The notes below the pieces were generated by a model. The model saw only the letters and a list, made by a program, of their open reading frames with translations. It did no database searches and was not told the origin of the DNA. Shown piece by piece: positions 33,154 through 40,886 of a stretch of 64,000 bases of DNA. The translations under genes and the position numbers were made by a program. Each line of letters begins with the position of its first letter. Positions within the stretch are counted from its first letter, which is position 1. This DNA comes from Bacteroides sp. AN502(2024) (GTDB lineage Bacteria; Bacteroidota; Bacteroidia; Bacteroidales; Bacteroidaceae): positions 171,181-235,180 of the forward strand of contig NZ_JBGFSP010000012.1 of the NCBI RefSeq assembly GCF_041227145.1, read 5' to 3'.

Positions 33154-34320
33154 ATGCAGTCTTCAAAAAAAAGAATTGTATTGCCTCTTGAATCGTGTGT
33201 CGGGTGTTCTGCTTGTATGGCAATCTGCCCCAAACAGTGCATTTCAATGCAACCGGACAACAAAGGTTTTTTAAGGCCTGTAATTGATTCAGGTATTTGT
33301 ATTTCATGCAAATCGTGCCTACGGATTTGCCAAGCGGAAGGGAAGCACACAAAAACACTCCCATCAACTGTACTTGCTGCAAGAATAATCGATAACGGTG
33401 TGTTATCAAATAGTTCTTCTGGAGGAATTGCATGGATACTCTCAAAGCACATCCTACAACAAGGAGGAGCCGTTTACGGAGCTGCGTTTGATGAAAATAT
33501 GACAGTAAAACATATCCGTGTAGAAAATGAGTCTGAATTATATCGGTTACAAGGTAGTAAATATGTACAAAGTGATATAACAAATATATATGCTCTTATC
33601 AAACAGGATTTGTCTAATGGTATACAGGTTCTCTTTATAGGAACACCATGCCAAGTAGCAGCGATCAAGAAAGTGTTTCTTAATACCGGCAAGCAATTGT
33701 TGACATGCGATTTGATCTGCCATGGCGTCCCGAGTCCTCGTTTATTTGCAGATCATATAAGAGCGATAGAAACTTCTTTTTCAAAAAAGGTTGCAGATTA
33801 TCGATTTAGGGATAAAGTTTTTGGTTGGAATTATAATATTAACCGTATAATTTTTAAAGATGGAGGTTCGTCAATACATTCATATTGGACTCAGTGCTAT
33901 AAACGCCTGTTCTTTAGCAATTATGGGCTTAGAGATAGTTGCTATATATGCAAATACAGCAGTCTATCACGACAGGGTGATATTACATTAGGGGACTATT
34001 GGGGCATTAATCAAGTTTCGGATATCTTTAAAGATAATAAAGGCGTGAGCGTTGTATTTGCCAACACATCAGAAGCAAAAAAATTAATGGATATAATAAA
34101 AGGACATTGTACTTATATTGAAACATCTTTGTCAAAGGCATTACAAATGCAGTTGATTATGCCAGTGCAACGTCCTAAGCGAATTGATGCATTTTGGAAT
34201 ACGTATTATAAGACTTCGTATAAGGAGACCTGCTATAAATTTGCCGGGAAACGTATCTTTCTTACCATCAGAAATCTCATTAAAGACCTCATTGTAAAAT
34301 ATAAACTAATACATATTTAA
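33154..34320 (+). CDS. Iron-sulfur / coenzyme F420 hydrogenase beta-subunit-like protein
   Basis: A 388-residue protein. Two 4Fe-4S cluster motifs sit at the N-terminus: CVGCSACMAICP (about 11-22) and CISCKSCLRICQ (about 48-60). A FrhB-like FAD domain follows (SSSGGIAWILSKHIL, FIGTPCQVAAIKK, ICHGVPSPRLF), with a further Cys pair (DSCYICKYSSLSRQGDITLG). Bacteroides lack F420, so the name describes homology only. In polysaccharide loci these proteins travel with pyruvyl transferases, probably as redox modifiers of a sugar, but the reaction is unknown to me. Confidence 0.85.
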   Translation: MQSSKKRIVLPLESCVGCSACMAICPKQCISMQPDNKGFLRPVIDSGICISCKSCLRICQAEGKHTKTLPSTVLAARIIDNGVLSNSSSGGIAWILSKHILQQGGAVYGAAFDENMTVKHIRVENESELYRLQGSKYVQSDITNIYALIKQDLSNGIQVLFIGTPCQVAAIKKVFLNTGKQLLTCDLICHGVPSPRLFADHIRAIETSFSKKVADYRFRDKVFGWNYNINRIIFKDGGSSIHSYWTQCYKRLFFSNYGLRDSCYICKYSSLSRQGDITLGDYWGINQVSDIFKDNKGVSVVFANTSEAKKLMDIIKGHCTYIETSLSKALQMQLIMPVQRPKRIDAFWNTYYKTSYKETCYKFAGKRIFLTIRNLIKDLIVKYKLIHI

Positions 34321-34327
34321 GATCATA

Positions 34328-35767
34328 ATGGGGCGTAACTCCTTACTACTAAAGAATACATTCATTATATCAATTGGTAAAGTATGTACACAACTGATTA
34401 CATACTTATTGTTACCTATATATACGACTATTCTCACTCCGTCGGATTATGGTACAATAGATCTGTTGTTAACATATATTTTGTTGATTTCTCCGGTTAT
34501 AACGATACAGATGGAGATGTCAATTTTCCGTTTCCTTATTGATACCCGGGGAAACAAACAAGAAACAGCACGTGTGCTGTCAAATTGCTTAGCTTGTGCA
34601 ATGGGACCATCATTATTATTTATAATATTATATTTTCCTATTGCTCTATCGCTTGATTTTGAATACCTTGGACCATTTTTAAGTGGAATTATCACCAATT
34701 CGATTTTGTGTATTGCTCTTCAGATTGCAAGAGGTCTTGGTGATAATATGTCATATGCTGTAGGAAGTGCCATCTCTGGTATTATGACTGTTTTATTGAA
34801 TATAATATTTGTCATCATTTTCCCGTATGGCGTTGCGGGTATGCTATATTCCACAGCTATTGCTCAATTCATTGCTTTTTGCTACATAATAATAAGAGAC
34901 GAAGTCTGTGAATATATTGATTTCTCTTTACTTTGCAGAAATTTAATGAAGAAAATGGCACGCTATTCTGTCCCGCTAATTTTGAATGGTTTATCATGGT
35001 GGATAATTAGTGCTTCAGATCGCACTCTCGCTTCTGTTGTGTTAGGAACACATGCAAACGGAATATTAGCTGTCGTTATTAAATTTTCTGCAATTGTTAC
35101 CAATGTGTTTGCCATCTTCAATCTCTCTTGGACTGAATCTGTTGCAGTACACATCAATGACAAAGATCGTGATATTTATATATCTGATATTACCCAAAAA
35201 TGTTTTAACCTATTCAGCACAGGGGGGATCGTACTTATTATGATCTGTGCTGTTTTCTTCAAATATTTAGTTAATGAAAAATTTTATGAAGCTTATCCAT
35301 TAATTCCGCTATTCGTAATTGGCAATATTATCAATATCATTCAAACATTATATGGCATTATTTACATAGGTAAAAAAGACACTAAGCAAGTATCGCGTAC
35401 TGCATTTATTGCGGCAATTGTCAATTTCATAACGAATGTCATATTTATAAAATATATAGGGCTATATGCCGCAGCAATTTCAACAATCAGCGCAATGCTT
35501 TTCCTTGCGATATACCGGCATAAAGATATTAATCGTAATATGAATATCACTTTGGATGCAAAAGATATTTGGATAATGTGTGGAATTTACGCCATATTTG
35601 TATTTATATATTTAATCCGAAATCCAATATGTAATATTATCGGTCTGGTTACATCGATATGCTTTGCTATGTTATGGAATAAGGCAATTATAACAAGTGT
35701 GTTATTCTACATTAAAGATAAATTCCCAGCACGGATTCGTAAGCGTCCCAGCACAGATAGCCAATAA
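34328..35767 (+). CDS. Wzx-type lipid-linked oligosaccharide flippase
   Basis: A 479-residue inner-membrane protein with about 12-14 helices (MOP/PST superfamily). The start LLKNTFIISIGKVCTQLITY, then LLPIYTTILTPSDYGTIDLL, is the classic Wzx N-terminus. YSVPLILNGLSWWIISASDR in the middle is also typical. It moves the undecaprenyl-linked repeat unit to the periplasm for polymerisation. It is the last intact capsule gene; a decayed glycosyltransferase follows at once. Confidence 0.92.
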   Translation: MGRNSLLLKNTFIISIGKVCTQLITYLLLPIYTTILTPSDYGTIDLLLTYILLISPVITIQMEMSIFRFLIDTRGNKQETARVLSNCLACAMGPSLLFIILYFPIALSLDFEYLGPFLSGIITNSILCIALQIARGLGDNMSYAVGSAISGIMTVLLNIIFVIIFPYGVAGMLYSTAIAQFIAFCYIIIRDEVCEYIDFSLLCRNLMKKMARYSVPLILNGLSWWIISASDRTLASVVLGTHANGILAVVIKFSAIVTNVFAIFNLSWTESVAVHINDKDRDIYISDITQKCFNLFSTGGIVLIMICAVFFKYLVNEKFYEAYPLIPLFVIGNIINIIQTLYGIIYIGKKDTKQVSRTAFIAAIVNFITNVIFIKYIGLYAAAISTISAMLFLAIYRHKDINRNMNITLDAKDIWIMCGIYAIFVFIYLIRNPICNIIGLVTSICFAMLWNKAIITSVLFYIKDKFPARIRKRPSTDSQ

Positions 35768-36079
35768 TGAGTACCTTAGAAGATCTCAATTCAGGAATAT
35801 TGCATTCGCAACAAGGTTTCCTGGAAGCTGTTCAACAAGGTGCGTCATGGTTGGCTTCCGCTCCATCCTACTTGTTGCATCCGGCGTGAGGTAATGATGA
35901 GACTGGGCTTTTATAACGAAAGCTATAAGATTTCTGCGGATAGTGACTTATTGGTTCGCTATCTGATGACGGGCGGACTTTCTACTGATAGAGCTAAGCG
36001 TAGGAAAATGTGGGAAGATGACATGGAAAGTGCCACAGTTTATATTGGCATTATTGAAAGGAGCATAGCAATTAAATGA
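35767..36079 (+). pseudogene. Decayed family 2 glycosyltransferase
   Basis: Pieces of one GT2 gene are readable in shifted frames. NEYLRRSQFRNIAFATRF comes first. After a frame change FNKVRHGWLPLHPTCCIRRE follows, with FYNESYKISADSDLLVRYLM, then (after an apparent internal deletion) GGLSTDRAKRRKMWEDDM. These match the C-terminal half of WcaA-type GT2 enzymes in Bacteroides capsule loci. The catalytic N-terminal half is gone. It suggests the repeat unit lost a sugar, or that the island has been trimmed at its 3' end. Confidence 0.65.
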
Positions 36080-36361
36080 AATTGATAGCTGGTTGGTGTA
36101 GATTGACTATTTACTTTTTTAATTAAATTCTGAAGATTATTAGCTTGTAGTATAACAAAATATGTAGGTCCCTAACTTCATGCTACACACATGAAGATCC
36201 CTACATTTTGCAGGTCAGGAAATATACAGCGGTGTATTCTTGATCTGGCCCTTATATATCCGCAATATGCTGATATGTATTCTAAATATATCAACTGTCT
36301 GTGAAGATCGTTGATATATTTTTTATAGTATGCTGATTGATTAAAGGCAATATCTTCTCGC
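36080..36361. other. Intergenic, no supported gene
   Basis: AT-rich DNA between two dead genes. A 61-codon frame on the minus strand (36178-36363) has no recognisable motif. A short palindromic stretch near 36178-36195 (atgctacacacatgaa) is weak. I see nothing else. Confidence 0.5.
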
Positions 36362-36475
36362 ATGGGGATATTTGGCTCTGTCGCTCGTGGTGAACAACAG
36401 GAGGGTAATGATGTCGATGTTTGTGTTGAAATTGAAAGACTAGAGAGTGCTTGTGTGTTATTAATAGCTATATTT
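36362..36475 (+). pseudogene. MntA-type nucleotidyltransferase fragment
   Basis: The frame opens with MGIFGSVARGEQQEGNDVDV, the GSxxRG...DxD active-site signature of MNT/MntA nucleotidyltransferases (antitoxin of HepT-MntA modules). There is no N-terminal helix before it, and family resemblance stops about 15 residues later. It runs towards the convergent gene at 36477. A separate fragment at 38253 looks like the missing N-terminus. No intact HepT toxin partner is seen. Confidence 0.55.
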
Positions 36476-36476
36476 C

Positions 36477-37016
36477 TTATTGACCGACAAATATTTCTTT
36501 CAGATGTGCACTGTCAGGTGTGTATCTATTTTCACATAAATACTTTAATGCCATTTTAAGAGAATGAATTTCACTATTATCTTTAATCGCAGCAAACAAA
36601 GACTTAAAACGCGGATCTGAGTTGGAAGATACCTTTTTTGATTCGTCCGTAAACTTCTTAAATTCTGTCGGCAAACCAAAACTATTAGGATCAATCATTT
36701 GTTCTTCGGCACAATCTAAAATAAATTTATCTACTGCTGGAGCAATTGTTATAAGATACTGATGGCGTTCACGATGTTTCATCAATGTCAAATGTTCGGT
36801 TTGGGCTATGATATCACATTCTCGGATATAGCCAAGTTGAACTTTATCCTTATCAATAATTCCAATAGCGAACTTGTCTGCAAAAGTAGAATTCAATTGT
36901 CCTACAACCTTAGAGCAACAATGTTGATGATTAACACCTGCATTCAATAGATATTCTATAAGGTTAGTATCAACGAAACACTCAGGCATTATATGTAGTA
37001 GTTTGTTCTGTTTCAT
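36477..37016 (-). CDS. Small protein with TOPRIM-like acidic motifs, partner of the AAA ATPase
   Basis: A 179-residue protein whose ATG overlaps the ATPase stop by 4 bases (ATGA), so the two are translationally coupled. Near the start HIMPECFVDTNLIEYLL places a Glu at residue 12. AIGIIDKDKVQLG then gives Asp55-x-Asp57. This is the spacing and strand context of a TOPRIM fold (Glu in strand 1, DxD in a later strand), as in OLD-type and Gabija nucleases. There is no signal or membrane segment. The family is not recognised; the TOPRIM reading is inference. The best guess is the effector nuclease of a two-gene defence system, with a replication or repair role as an alternative. Confidence 0.6.
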   Translation of the reverse strand: MKQNKLLHIMPECFVDTNLIEYLLNAGVNHQHCCSKVVGQLNSTFADKFAIGIIDKDKVQLGYIRECDIIAQTEHLTLMKHRERHQYLITIAPAVDKFILDCAEEQMIDPNSFGLPTEFKKFTDESKKVSSNSDPRFKSLFAAIKDNSEIHSLKMALKYLCENRYTPDSAHLKEIFVGQ

Positions 37017-38167
37017 ATATATAACTCGAAATTAAAGAACATATCCACTCCATTATCATATATTTCATGAGTTTCCTCTTCGTTTAATTGTCTTACGCAA
37101 TATGTCCTTTCTGTATCATTAGAAGGATATGTAAACAGTACATTCATGCCTTCGGGAGCAACCTTTATAAGTTGGTTAAGAACGTATGGACTATGGGTTG
37201 CTATAAACAACATATCATTATGTCCTTTAATAGCATCTAATAACCAATTCACAAACTTACATTGTGTAGGAGGGAATAGATTATTCTCAGGTTCCTCAAG
37301 GAATATTTCACTATGATCCACATTGATATATTTATTATACATAACTTTAAAACGATCTGCTTCTTCATGGCCTCCGAAGTTATAATCATATCCTTCTATT
37401 GTTACGATTTCTGAATTAACAATTTTCCCCTTACTCCTGATTTTATTATAAATTGTAGAAAGTAAGTTTCTACGCTCCCCTTTTTGATCGTATGAAATCT
37501 TACCGGTACGATCTTGGTATTGACCATTTACAAGATAATCCAAATGAACATACATTGGAAGAAGTGATTGAACACCGCTTGAGCTCTCTCTAAGCATCAA
37601 AGGTTTTCCATTTTTCAATTGAATTTTATCAGAATTAGACATACTATCGTATGAATATGACATTCCTAGATCAAGAAAATTTTCTTCTTTCTTGATAAAT
37701 CTACGGGCCTTATCCCAGTCAGACATAAATTCAATCATATTCCCATCCATTGATAATGAACTCCATCCGGGAATTGCAGCTACCAAATTTCGATCAGCAG
37801 GTATATAACTCACTTTGGGGTGTTTATATTCCCAACGCTTAGATTTCCATGTCATCTTAAATGTTTTAGATGAATGGTCGTAGCTGAATTTCAAATAGCG
37901 AGTTTCATATTCGATATATGTGTAATCTTGAATATAGCCAGTCATTTTATAGTAGTCTGCCATAATGTCAATAAAGGCACTGCCCTTACCAAAGCCATTG
38001 ACCTTTTGAGTGAGTTCCAAGCGTTTCTCTACCCATGAACAATAACATGCGGTTTTAAGTACACAACTCTTACCAGAGCTCTGCATACCAGTGATTATAT
38101 TGACTTGCCTTAATGTAAGATTAGCCTCCTTAATAGGACCGAAATTCTTTATGAGCAGACGTTTCAT
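37013..38167 (-). CDS. AAA/OLD-like ATPase of a two-gene operon
   Basis: A 384-residue ATPase of the ABC/SMC-like AAA_15/AAA_21 class. It opens with MKRLLIKNFGPIKEANLTLR, Walker A GMQSSGKS at 27-34, an ABC-signature-like LRESSSGVQSLLPMYVHLDY, Walker B EIFLEEPENNLF near 292 and the H-loop FIATHSPYVLNQL near 325. Unlike full OLD proteins it has no C-terminal TOPRIM; the chain ends after the ATPase. The missing nuclease may be supplied by the coupled 179-residue partner. That is the split plan seen in Gabija- or PARIS-like systems, but with a much smaller partner. It lies in a patch of gene remnants at the edge of the capsule island. Confidence 0.82.
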   Translation of the reverse strand: MKRLLIKNFGPIKEANLTLRQVNIITGMQSSGKSCVLKTACYCSWVEKRLELTQKVNGFGKGSAFIDIMADYYKMTGYIQDYTYIEYETRYLKFSYDHSSKTFKMTWKSKRWEYKHPKVSYIPADRNLVAAIPGWSSLSMDGNMIEFMSDWDKARRFIKKEENFLDLGMSYSYDSMSNSDKIQLKNGKPLMLRESSSGVQSLLPMYVHLDYLVNGQYQDRTGKISYDQKGERRNLLSTIYNKIRSKGKIVNSEIVTIEGYDYNFGGHEEADRFKVMYNKYINVDHSEIFLEEPENNLFPPTQCKFVNWLLDAIKGHNDMLFIATHSPYVLNQLIKVAPEGMNVLFTYPSNDTERTYCVRQLNEEETHEIYDNGVDMFFNFELYI

Positions 38168-38193
38168 AATATTGAAATTTCTTATTTAACAGA

Positions 38194-38201
38194 CAAAGAT
38201 A
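38194..38201 (-). promoter_or_regulatory. -7 box of the ATPase/TOPRIM-like operon
   Basis: Minus-strand TATCTTTG fits TAnnTTTG and ends 26 bases before the ATPase ATG at 38167. No good -33 element is visible. Confidence 0.45.
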
Positions 38202-38252
38202 ATGTTTTTTCTCGAATAAGGGTTAACTATAATAGATAAAAAGCAATTTATT

Positions 38253-38318
38253 ATGTTGACTACTGTAGAATGTTTATCCTTGCTTCGTGAGTATATGCGA
38301 AAGAATATGGATGAATGA
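38253..38318 (+). pseudogene. Possible N-terminal fragment of a nucleotidyltransferase
   Basis: A 21-codon frame MLTTVECLSLLREYMRKNMD then E and a stop. The wording resembles the helix that precedes the GIFGSVARGE motif in MntA-like proteins, for which a separate fragment lies at 36362. The match is short, so it is only suggestive. Confidence 0.3.
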
Positions 38319-38377
38319 TTGATAGAAAGAAAACCGTATCTTTATATAACCCCTATAATAGCAAGGTTGTAGCATGT

Positions 38378-38913
38378 ATGAGCAATAAAATATATCCTAA
38401 TGGTATCCAGAACTTCGAGAAAATCCGTCAAGACGGTTATTTCTATGTTGATAAAACGGCCTTGATGTATCAAATGGTAAAGACCGGTTGTTATTACTTT
38501 TTGAGTCGTCCGCGACGTTTGGGGAAGAGTCTGCTGATCTCTACCTTGGAGGCGTATTTTCAAGAGATGAACAGGTGCTGAATAGTATCGACTCGGAATC
38601 CAACAACCCTATTCCGGTGATTTACCAGAGCGGATATCTCACCATTAAGGGGTATGACGAACGTTTTGGTATGTATCGTTTAGGTTTCCCGAATCGTGAA
38701 GTGGAAGCCGGTGACTATGACTCTTTCTTCCGTCGTCTACAAAGTTTCTTTGCGGACACTGGTTATGACGTGATTCGCGAGCAGGAATTGTATTATGAAA
38801 ATGTGCTTTTTATCGTTTTTAAACTCGTGGGCTTTTATACCAAAGTGGAATATCATACCAGTGAGGGGCGCATCGACCTTGTGTTGCAGACGCATAAGTT
38901 CATATTATCTTAA
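38378..38913 (+). pseudogene. Decayed AAA-ATPase-like / PD-(D/E)XK nuclease gene
   Basis: The 5' part reads IYPNGIQNFEKIRQDGYFYV and YYFLSRPRRLGKSLLISTLE. This is the P-loop start of the PF09820 'AAA-ATPase-like' proteins abundant in Bacteroidales. A shift and deletion near 38555 remove about 200 residues. The 3' part resumes with PIPVIYQSGYLTIKGYDERF, LGFPNREVEAGDYDSFFRRL and VEYHTSEGRIDLVLQTHKFI, which is the C-terminal nuclease domain. The frame then stops before the 'EFK' catalytic strand. A normal member has about 520 residues. At least two deletions make it non-functional. Confidence 0.75.
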
Positions 38914-39162
38914 ATTCCTGAAATACGCCCGTACCTTCCGCATCATCTTGATTCCCATCATTACGCCATCGAATACAGCCATACCGGTATTGAACGAACG
39001 CATGAGTGCATCTGCCTTGTTGGTTGCCGGAGCAAGTGGGGCAAATATTTCGCGTGTAGTAGCTGTCATGGCTTTTTTTTGAGCGCGGATCTCATTTAAA
39101 AGCTTCTTTTTACGTTCGGCAATCTCTTCTAATGTGAATTTCTGCGGGGTCTGCACATTCAT
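38905..39162 (-). CDS. Small conserved hypothetical protein, last gene of YtxH operon
   Basis: An 85-residue basic protein (LEEIAERKKKLLNEIRAQKK, then MTATTREIFAPLAP and FDGVMMGIKMMRKVRAYFRN). The first half is predicted helical, the second half amphipathic with Met-rich turns, perhaps membrane associated. It is translated from the same strand 3 bases after the holin-like gene. From memory the trio YtxH, membrane protein and this protein is common in Bacteroides and linked to stress or envelope, but no function is known to me. Confidence 0.65.
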   Translation of the reverse strand: MNVQTPQKFTLEEIAERKKKLLNEIRAQKKAMTATTREIFAPLAPATNKADALMRSFNTGMAVFDGVMMGIKMMRKVRAYFRNLR

Positions 39163-39165
39163 AAT

Positions 39166-39528
39166 TTATTTATTTGAATCAGTTAAAAATAAATTAGCGA
39201 GGAAGTTCACCATCGGAGAAATGATGAGCTGCTTGCGGAAAATAATAACCAGGACAATGAGAACAACATTGATGCCTGCTATGATGGCGAAACTCGACAT
39301 CAGACCGCCCACAAAAGGCTCCAATATATAAGCAAGAGCAAAAAGAAGATAAAACAGGGCAACCATGCCCAAGATAATAAGTACTAATACCATGATTAAC
39401 GTGGAAAAAAGTATGGTTAACTTCTCCGTCAGTTCTAATTTGGTATATTCTTTTTGAAGTTCCAGATATTTCTTGAACTCGCAAAATAACTGCTGAAAAT
39501 TCTCAATACTTTTATCGTCTGCAAACAT
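39166..39528 (-). CDS. Phage-holin-family-like two-helix membrane protein
   Basis: About 120 residues from ATG 39528 (MFADDKSIEN); a longer start at 39564 is possible. A cytosolic amphipathic helix (FCEFKKYLELQKEYTKLELT) precedes two hydrophobic segments, TILFSTLIMVLVLIILGMVA and SSFAIIAGINVVLIVLVIIF. This is the layout of the 'putative holin superfamily X' (PF07332) proteins. These are not phage genes here; they sit in a stable three-gene operon with YtxH. The role is unknown, probably envelope related. Confidence 0.7.
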   Translation of the reverse strand: MFADDKSIENFQQLFCEFKKYLELQKEYTKLELTEKLTILFSTLIMVLVLIILGMVALFYLLFALAYILEPFVGGLMSSFAIIAGINVVLIVLVIIFRKQLIISPMVNFLANLFLTDSNK

Positions 39529-39564
39529 AGTCGCTCTGTTTTTACTCTTTCTTTGGTTACTCAC

Positions 39565-39774
39565 TTATTCTGCTATTTCTCCCTTTATTTCGGAAGCGAT
39601 CTCGTCAACGAGAGTTTCCATTTCACTGCGATTAAGCTTGATTCCTTTTTTACGAAGAATCTCTGAGATTTTATGACGGGTATCTTCTCCCTTTTCAGGA
39701 GCAAATAAAATACCAAGGGCTGCACCTACGGCTGCACCACCCAAAAAAGCTGCTAAAACATTCAATCCTTTCAT
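39565..39774 (-). CDS. YtxH-domain protein
   Basis: A 69-residue protein: one membrane helix with the glycine/alanine pattern FLGGAAVGAALGILFAPEKG, then a short charged tail (EDTRHKISEILRKKGIKLNR). The 'G..iG...G.L.AP.sG...R' wording defines YtxH. It is the first gene of the small operon. In other bacteria YtxH proteins are induced by general stress. Confidence 0.8.
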   Translation of the reverse strand: MKGLNVLAAFLGGAAVGAALGILFAPEKGEDTRHKISEILRKKGIKLNRSEMETLVDEIASEIKGEIAE

Positions 39775-39806
39775 AATGTATAATGTTTAAAATGATTATA
39801 ATACAA

Positions 39807-39814
39807 CAAATATA
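39807..39814 (-). promoter_or_regulatory. -7 box of the YtxH operon
   Basis: Minus-strand TATATTTG, consensus match, 33 bases before the ytxH ATG. Confidence 0.45.
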
Positions 39815-39976
39815 ACATTTTTATTGAAAGGTTGTTCGTGAAAACTGAAAAAAAGTGGTTCGTTTTATCATTCTTTTTTTCTTTTATGGTTTAATCTTAT
39901 TTAACGGGCTCTTGTAGCTGACCTTTGAAGGTTAAGGCGTACCTTTGTTTTCAAATACGGAAGTGGTTTTGTTACC

Positions 39977-39996
39977 TACTTGTCAGGCGACAAGTA
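39977..39996. other. Perfect 8-bp hairpin in the intergenic region
   Basis: tacttgtc at 39977-39984 pairs with gacaagta at 39989-39996 around aggc. No T tract follows. It lies in the 368-base gap between the YtxH operon and the SPOR gene, upstream of the promoter at 40048, so an operator site is possible. The rest of the gap shows nothing else. Confidence 0.35.
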
Positions 39997-40047
39997 CTGT
40001 TTCGTATAAGAAGAAGCCGGGATAGAAGTTTTTTTTGGACGGATTTC

Positions 40048-40078
40048 TTTGTCGGGTGATAAAATTTCCATTATTTTG
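40048..40078 (+). promoter_or_regulatory. Promoter of the SPOR lipoprotein gene
   Basis: TTTG (40048-40051), 20 bases, then TATTTTG (40072-40078), a near-consensus Bacteroides promoter, 64 bases before ATG 40143. Confidence 0.55.
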
Positions 40079-40142
40079 TTGCCCGAAACTAAATATAATA
40101 GACGAGAATATTGAATTATTAATTAAAACAGAGTATAGGAAT

Positions 40143-40637
40143 ATGAAAAGATTAGTCGTATTAGGAATGGGAGTATGCTTGGTGCTGGCATTTACATCTT
40201 GTAAATCCAGTGAAAGTGCCTATAAGAAAGCTTACGAGAAAGCAAAACAACAAGAATTGGCAGAACCGCAGGTGGAAGCTCCGGTAGAGGTTACTCCAGT
40301 GGTTGCAGCTCCTGTAACAACTACCAAAGTGGCAGATACATCCGGTGTTCGTCAGGAAAAGGTTACAGTGGTTTCCGGTAACGAAGGACTGAAGGATTAT
40401 AGCGTTGTGGTAGGTAGCTTTGGAGTGAAAGCGAATGCGGAAGGCCTGAAAGATTGGTTGGACGGGCAGGGATATCACTCTACGATTGCATTTAATGCTG
40501 ATAAGGCAATGTATCGTGTGATTGTGAGCTCATTTGCTGACAAGTCTGCTGCTGCTGAAGCTCGCGATGCATTCAAGGCTAAATATCCGAACCGTTCGGA
40601 TTTTCAGGGAGCTTGGCTGCTGTATCGTGTATATTGA
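40143..40637 (+). CDS. SPOR-domain lipoprotein
   Basis: A 164-residue lipoprotein from ATG 40143; lipobox FTSC at Cys20. A low-complexity Pro/Val/Glu linker (VEAPVEVTPVVAAPVTTTKV) tethers a C-terminal SPOR domain (about 92-164: YSVVVGSFGVKANAEGLKDW, YRVIVSSFADKSAAAEARDA). SPOR domains bind denuded peptidoglycan at division sites, so it is probably an outer-membrane lipoprotein reaching the cell wall. An in-frame start 108 bases upstream lies at or before the promoter and is rejected. Confidence 0.85.
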   Translation: MKRLVVLGMGVCLVLAFTSCKSSESAYKKAYEKAKQQELAEPQVEAPVEVTPVVAAPVTTTKVADTSGVRQEKVTVVSGNEGLKDYSVVVGSFGVKANAEGLKDWLDGQGYHSTIAFNADKAMYRVIVSSFADKSAAAEARDAFKAKYPNRSDFQGAWLLYRVY

Positions 40638-40691
40638 TTTCTTTTTGGTAATATATATTGGAAAGAACCCATGTTTTTTCCGGATAGGAAG

Positions 40692-40719
40692 GCGGTAACT
40701 GGGAAGTTACTGCTTTTTT
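40692..40719 (+). terminator. Intrinsic terminator after the SPOR gene
   Basis: A 9-bp stem gcggtaact / agttactgc with one G-T pair, loop ggga, then six T (40714-40719). Confidence 0.7.
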
Positions 40720-40816
40720 ATTGAGAAGGAGTGGCTCTTCGTTTAGATATTTTTATCATTCTACTAAAAGAAGTTATAAATGATAGTGGGGAAACTTTTA
40801 TAGTAAAGAAAGTTTT

Positions 40817-40824
40817 TACATTTG
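40817..40824 (+). promoter_or_regulatory. -7 box of the cys/sulfotransferase operon
   Basis: TACATTTG, consensus match, 62 bases before cysQ. All genes to 48421 follow on the same strand with short gaps, so this may drive the whole cluster. Confidence 0.45.
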
Positions 40825-40886
40825 TCTACTCTTAATTGGGAGGATGTATTGCCTGAATGTGAATAGGGCTTTAATTTAGAGATTGA

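Noticed and set aside
33154-34320. A true F420-dependent hydrogenase
   Set aside because: No other hydrogenase genes are present, Bacteroides are not known to make F420, and the context is polysaccharide synthesis.
36178-36363. A 61-codon minus-strand frame beside the MntA fragment
   Set aside because: It has no motif, lies in decayed DNA and has no sign of being a HepT toxin.
39166-39528. A phage holin implying a prophage
   Set aside because: No endolysin or other phage genes are near. It sits in a stable small operon with a YtxH gene.
40035-40142. Longer N-terminus for the SPOR lipoprotein
   Set aside because: It would start before the likely promoter and bury the lipoprotein signal peptide.
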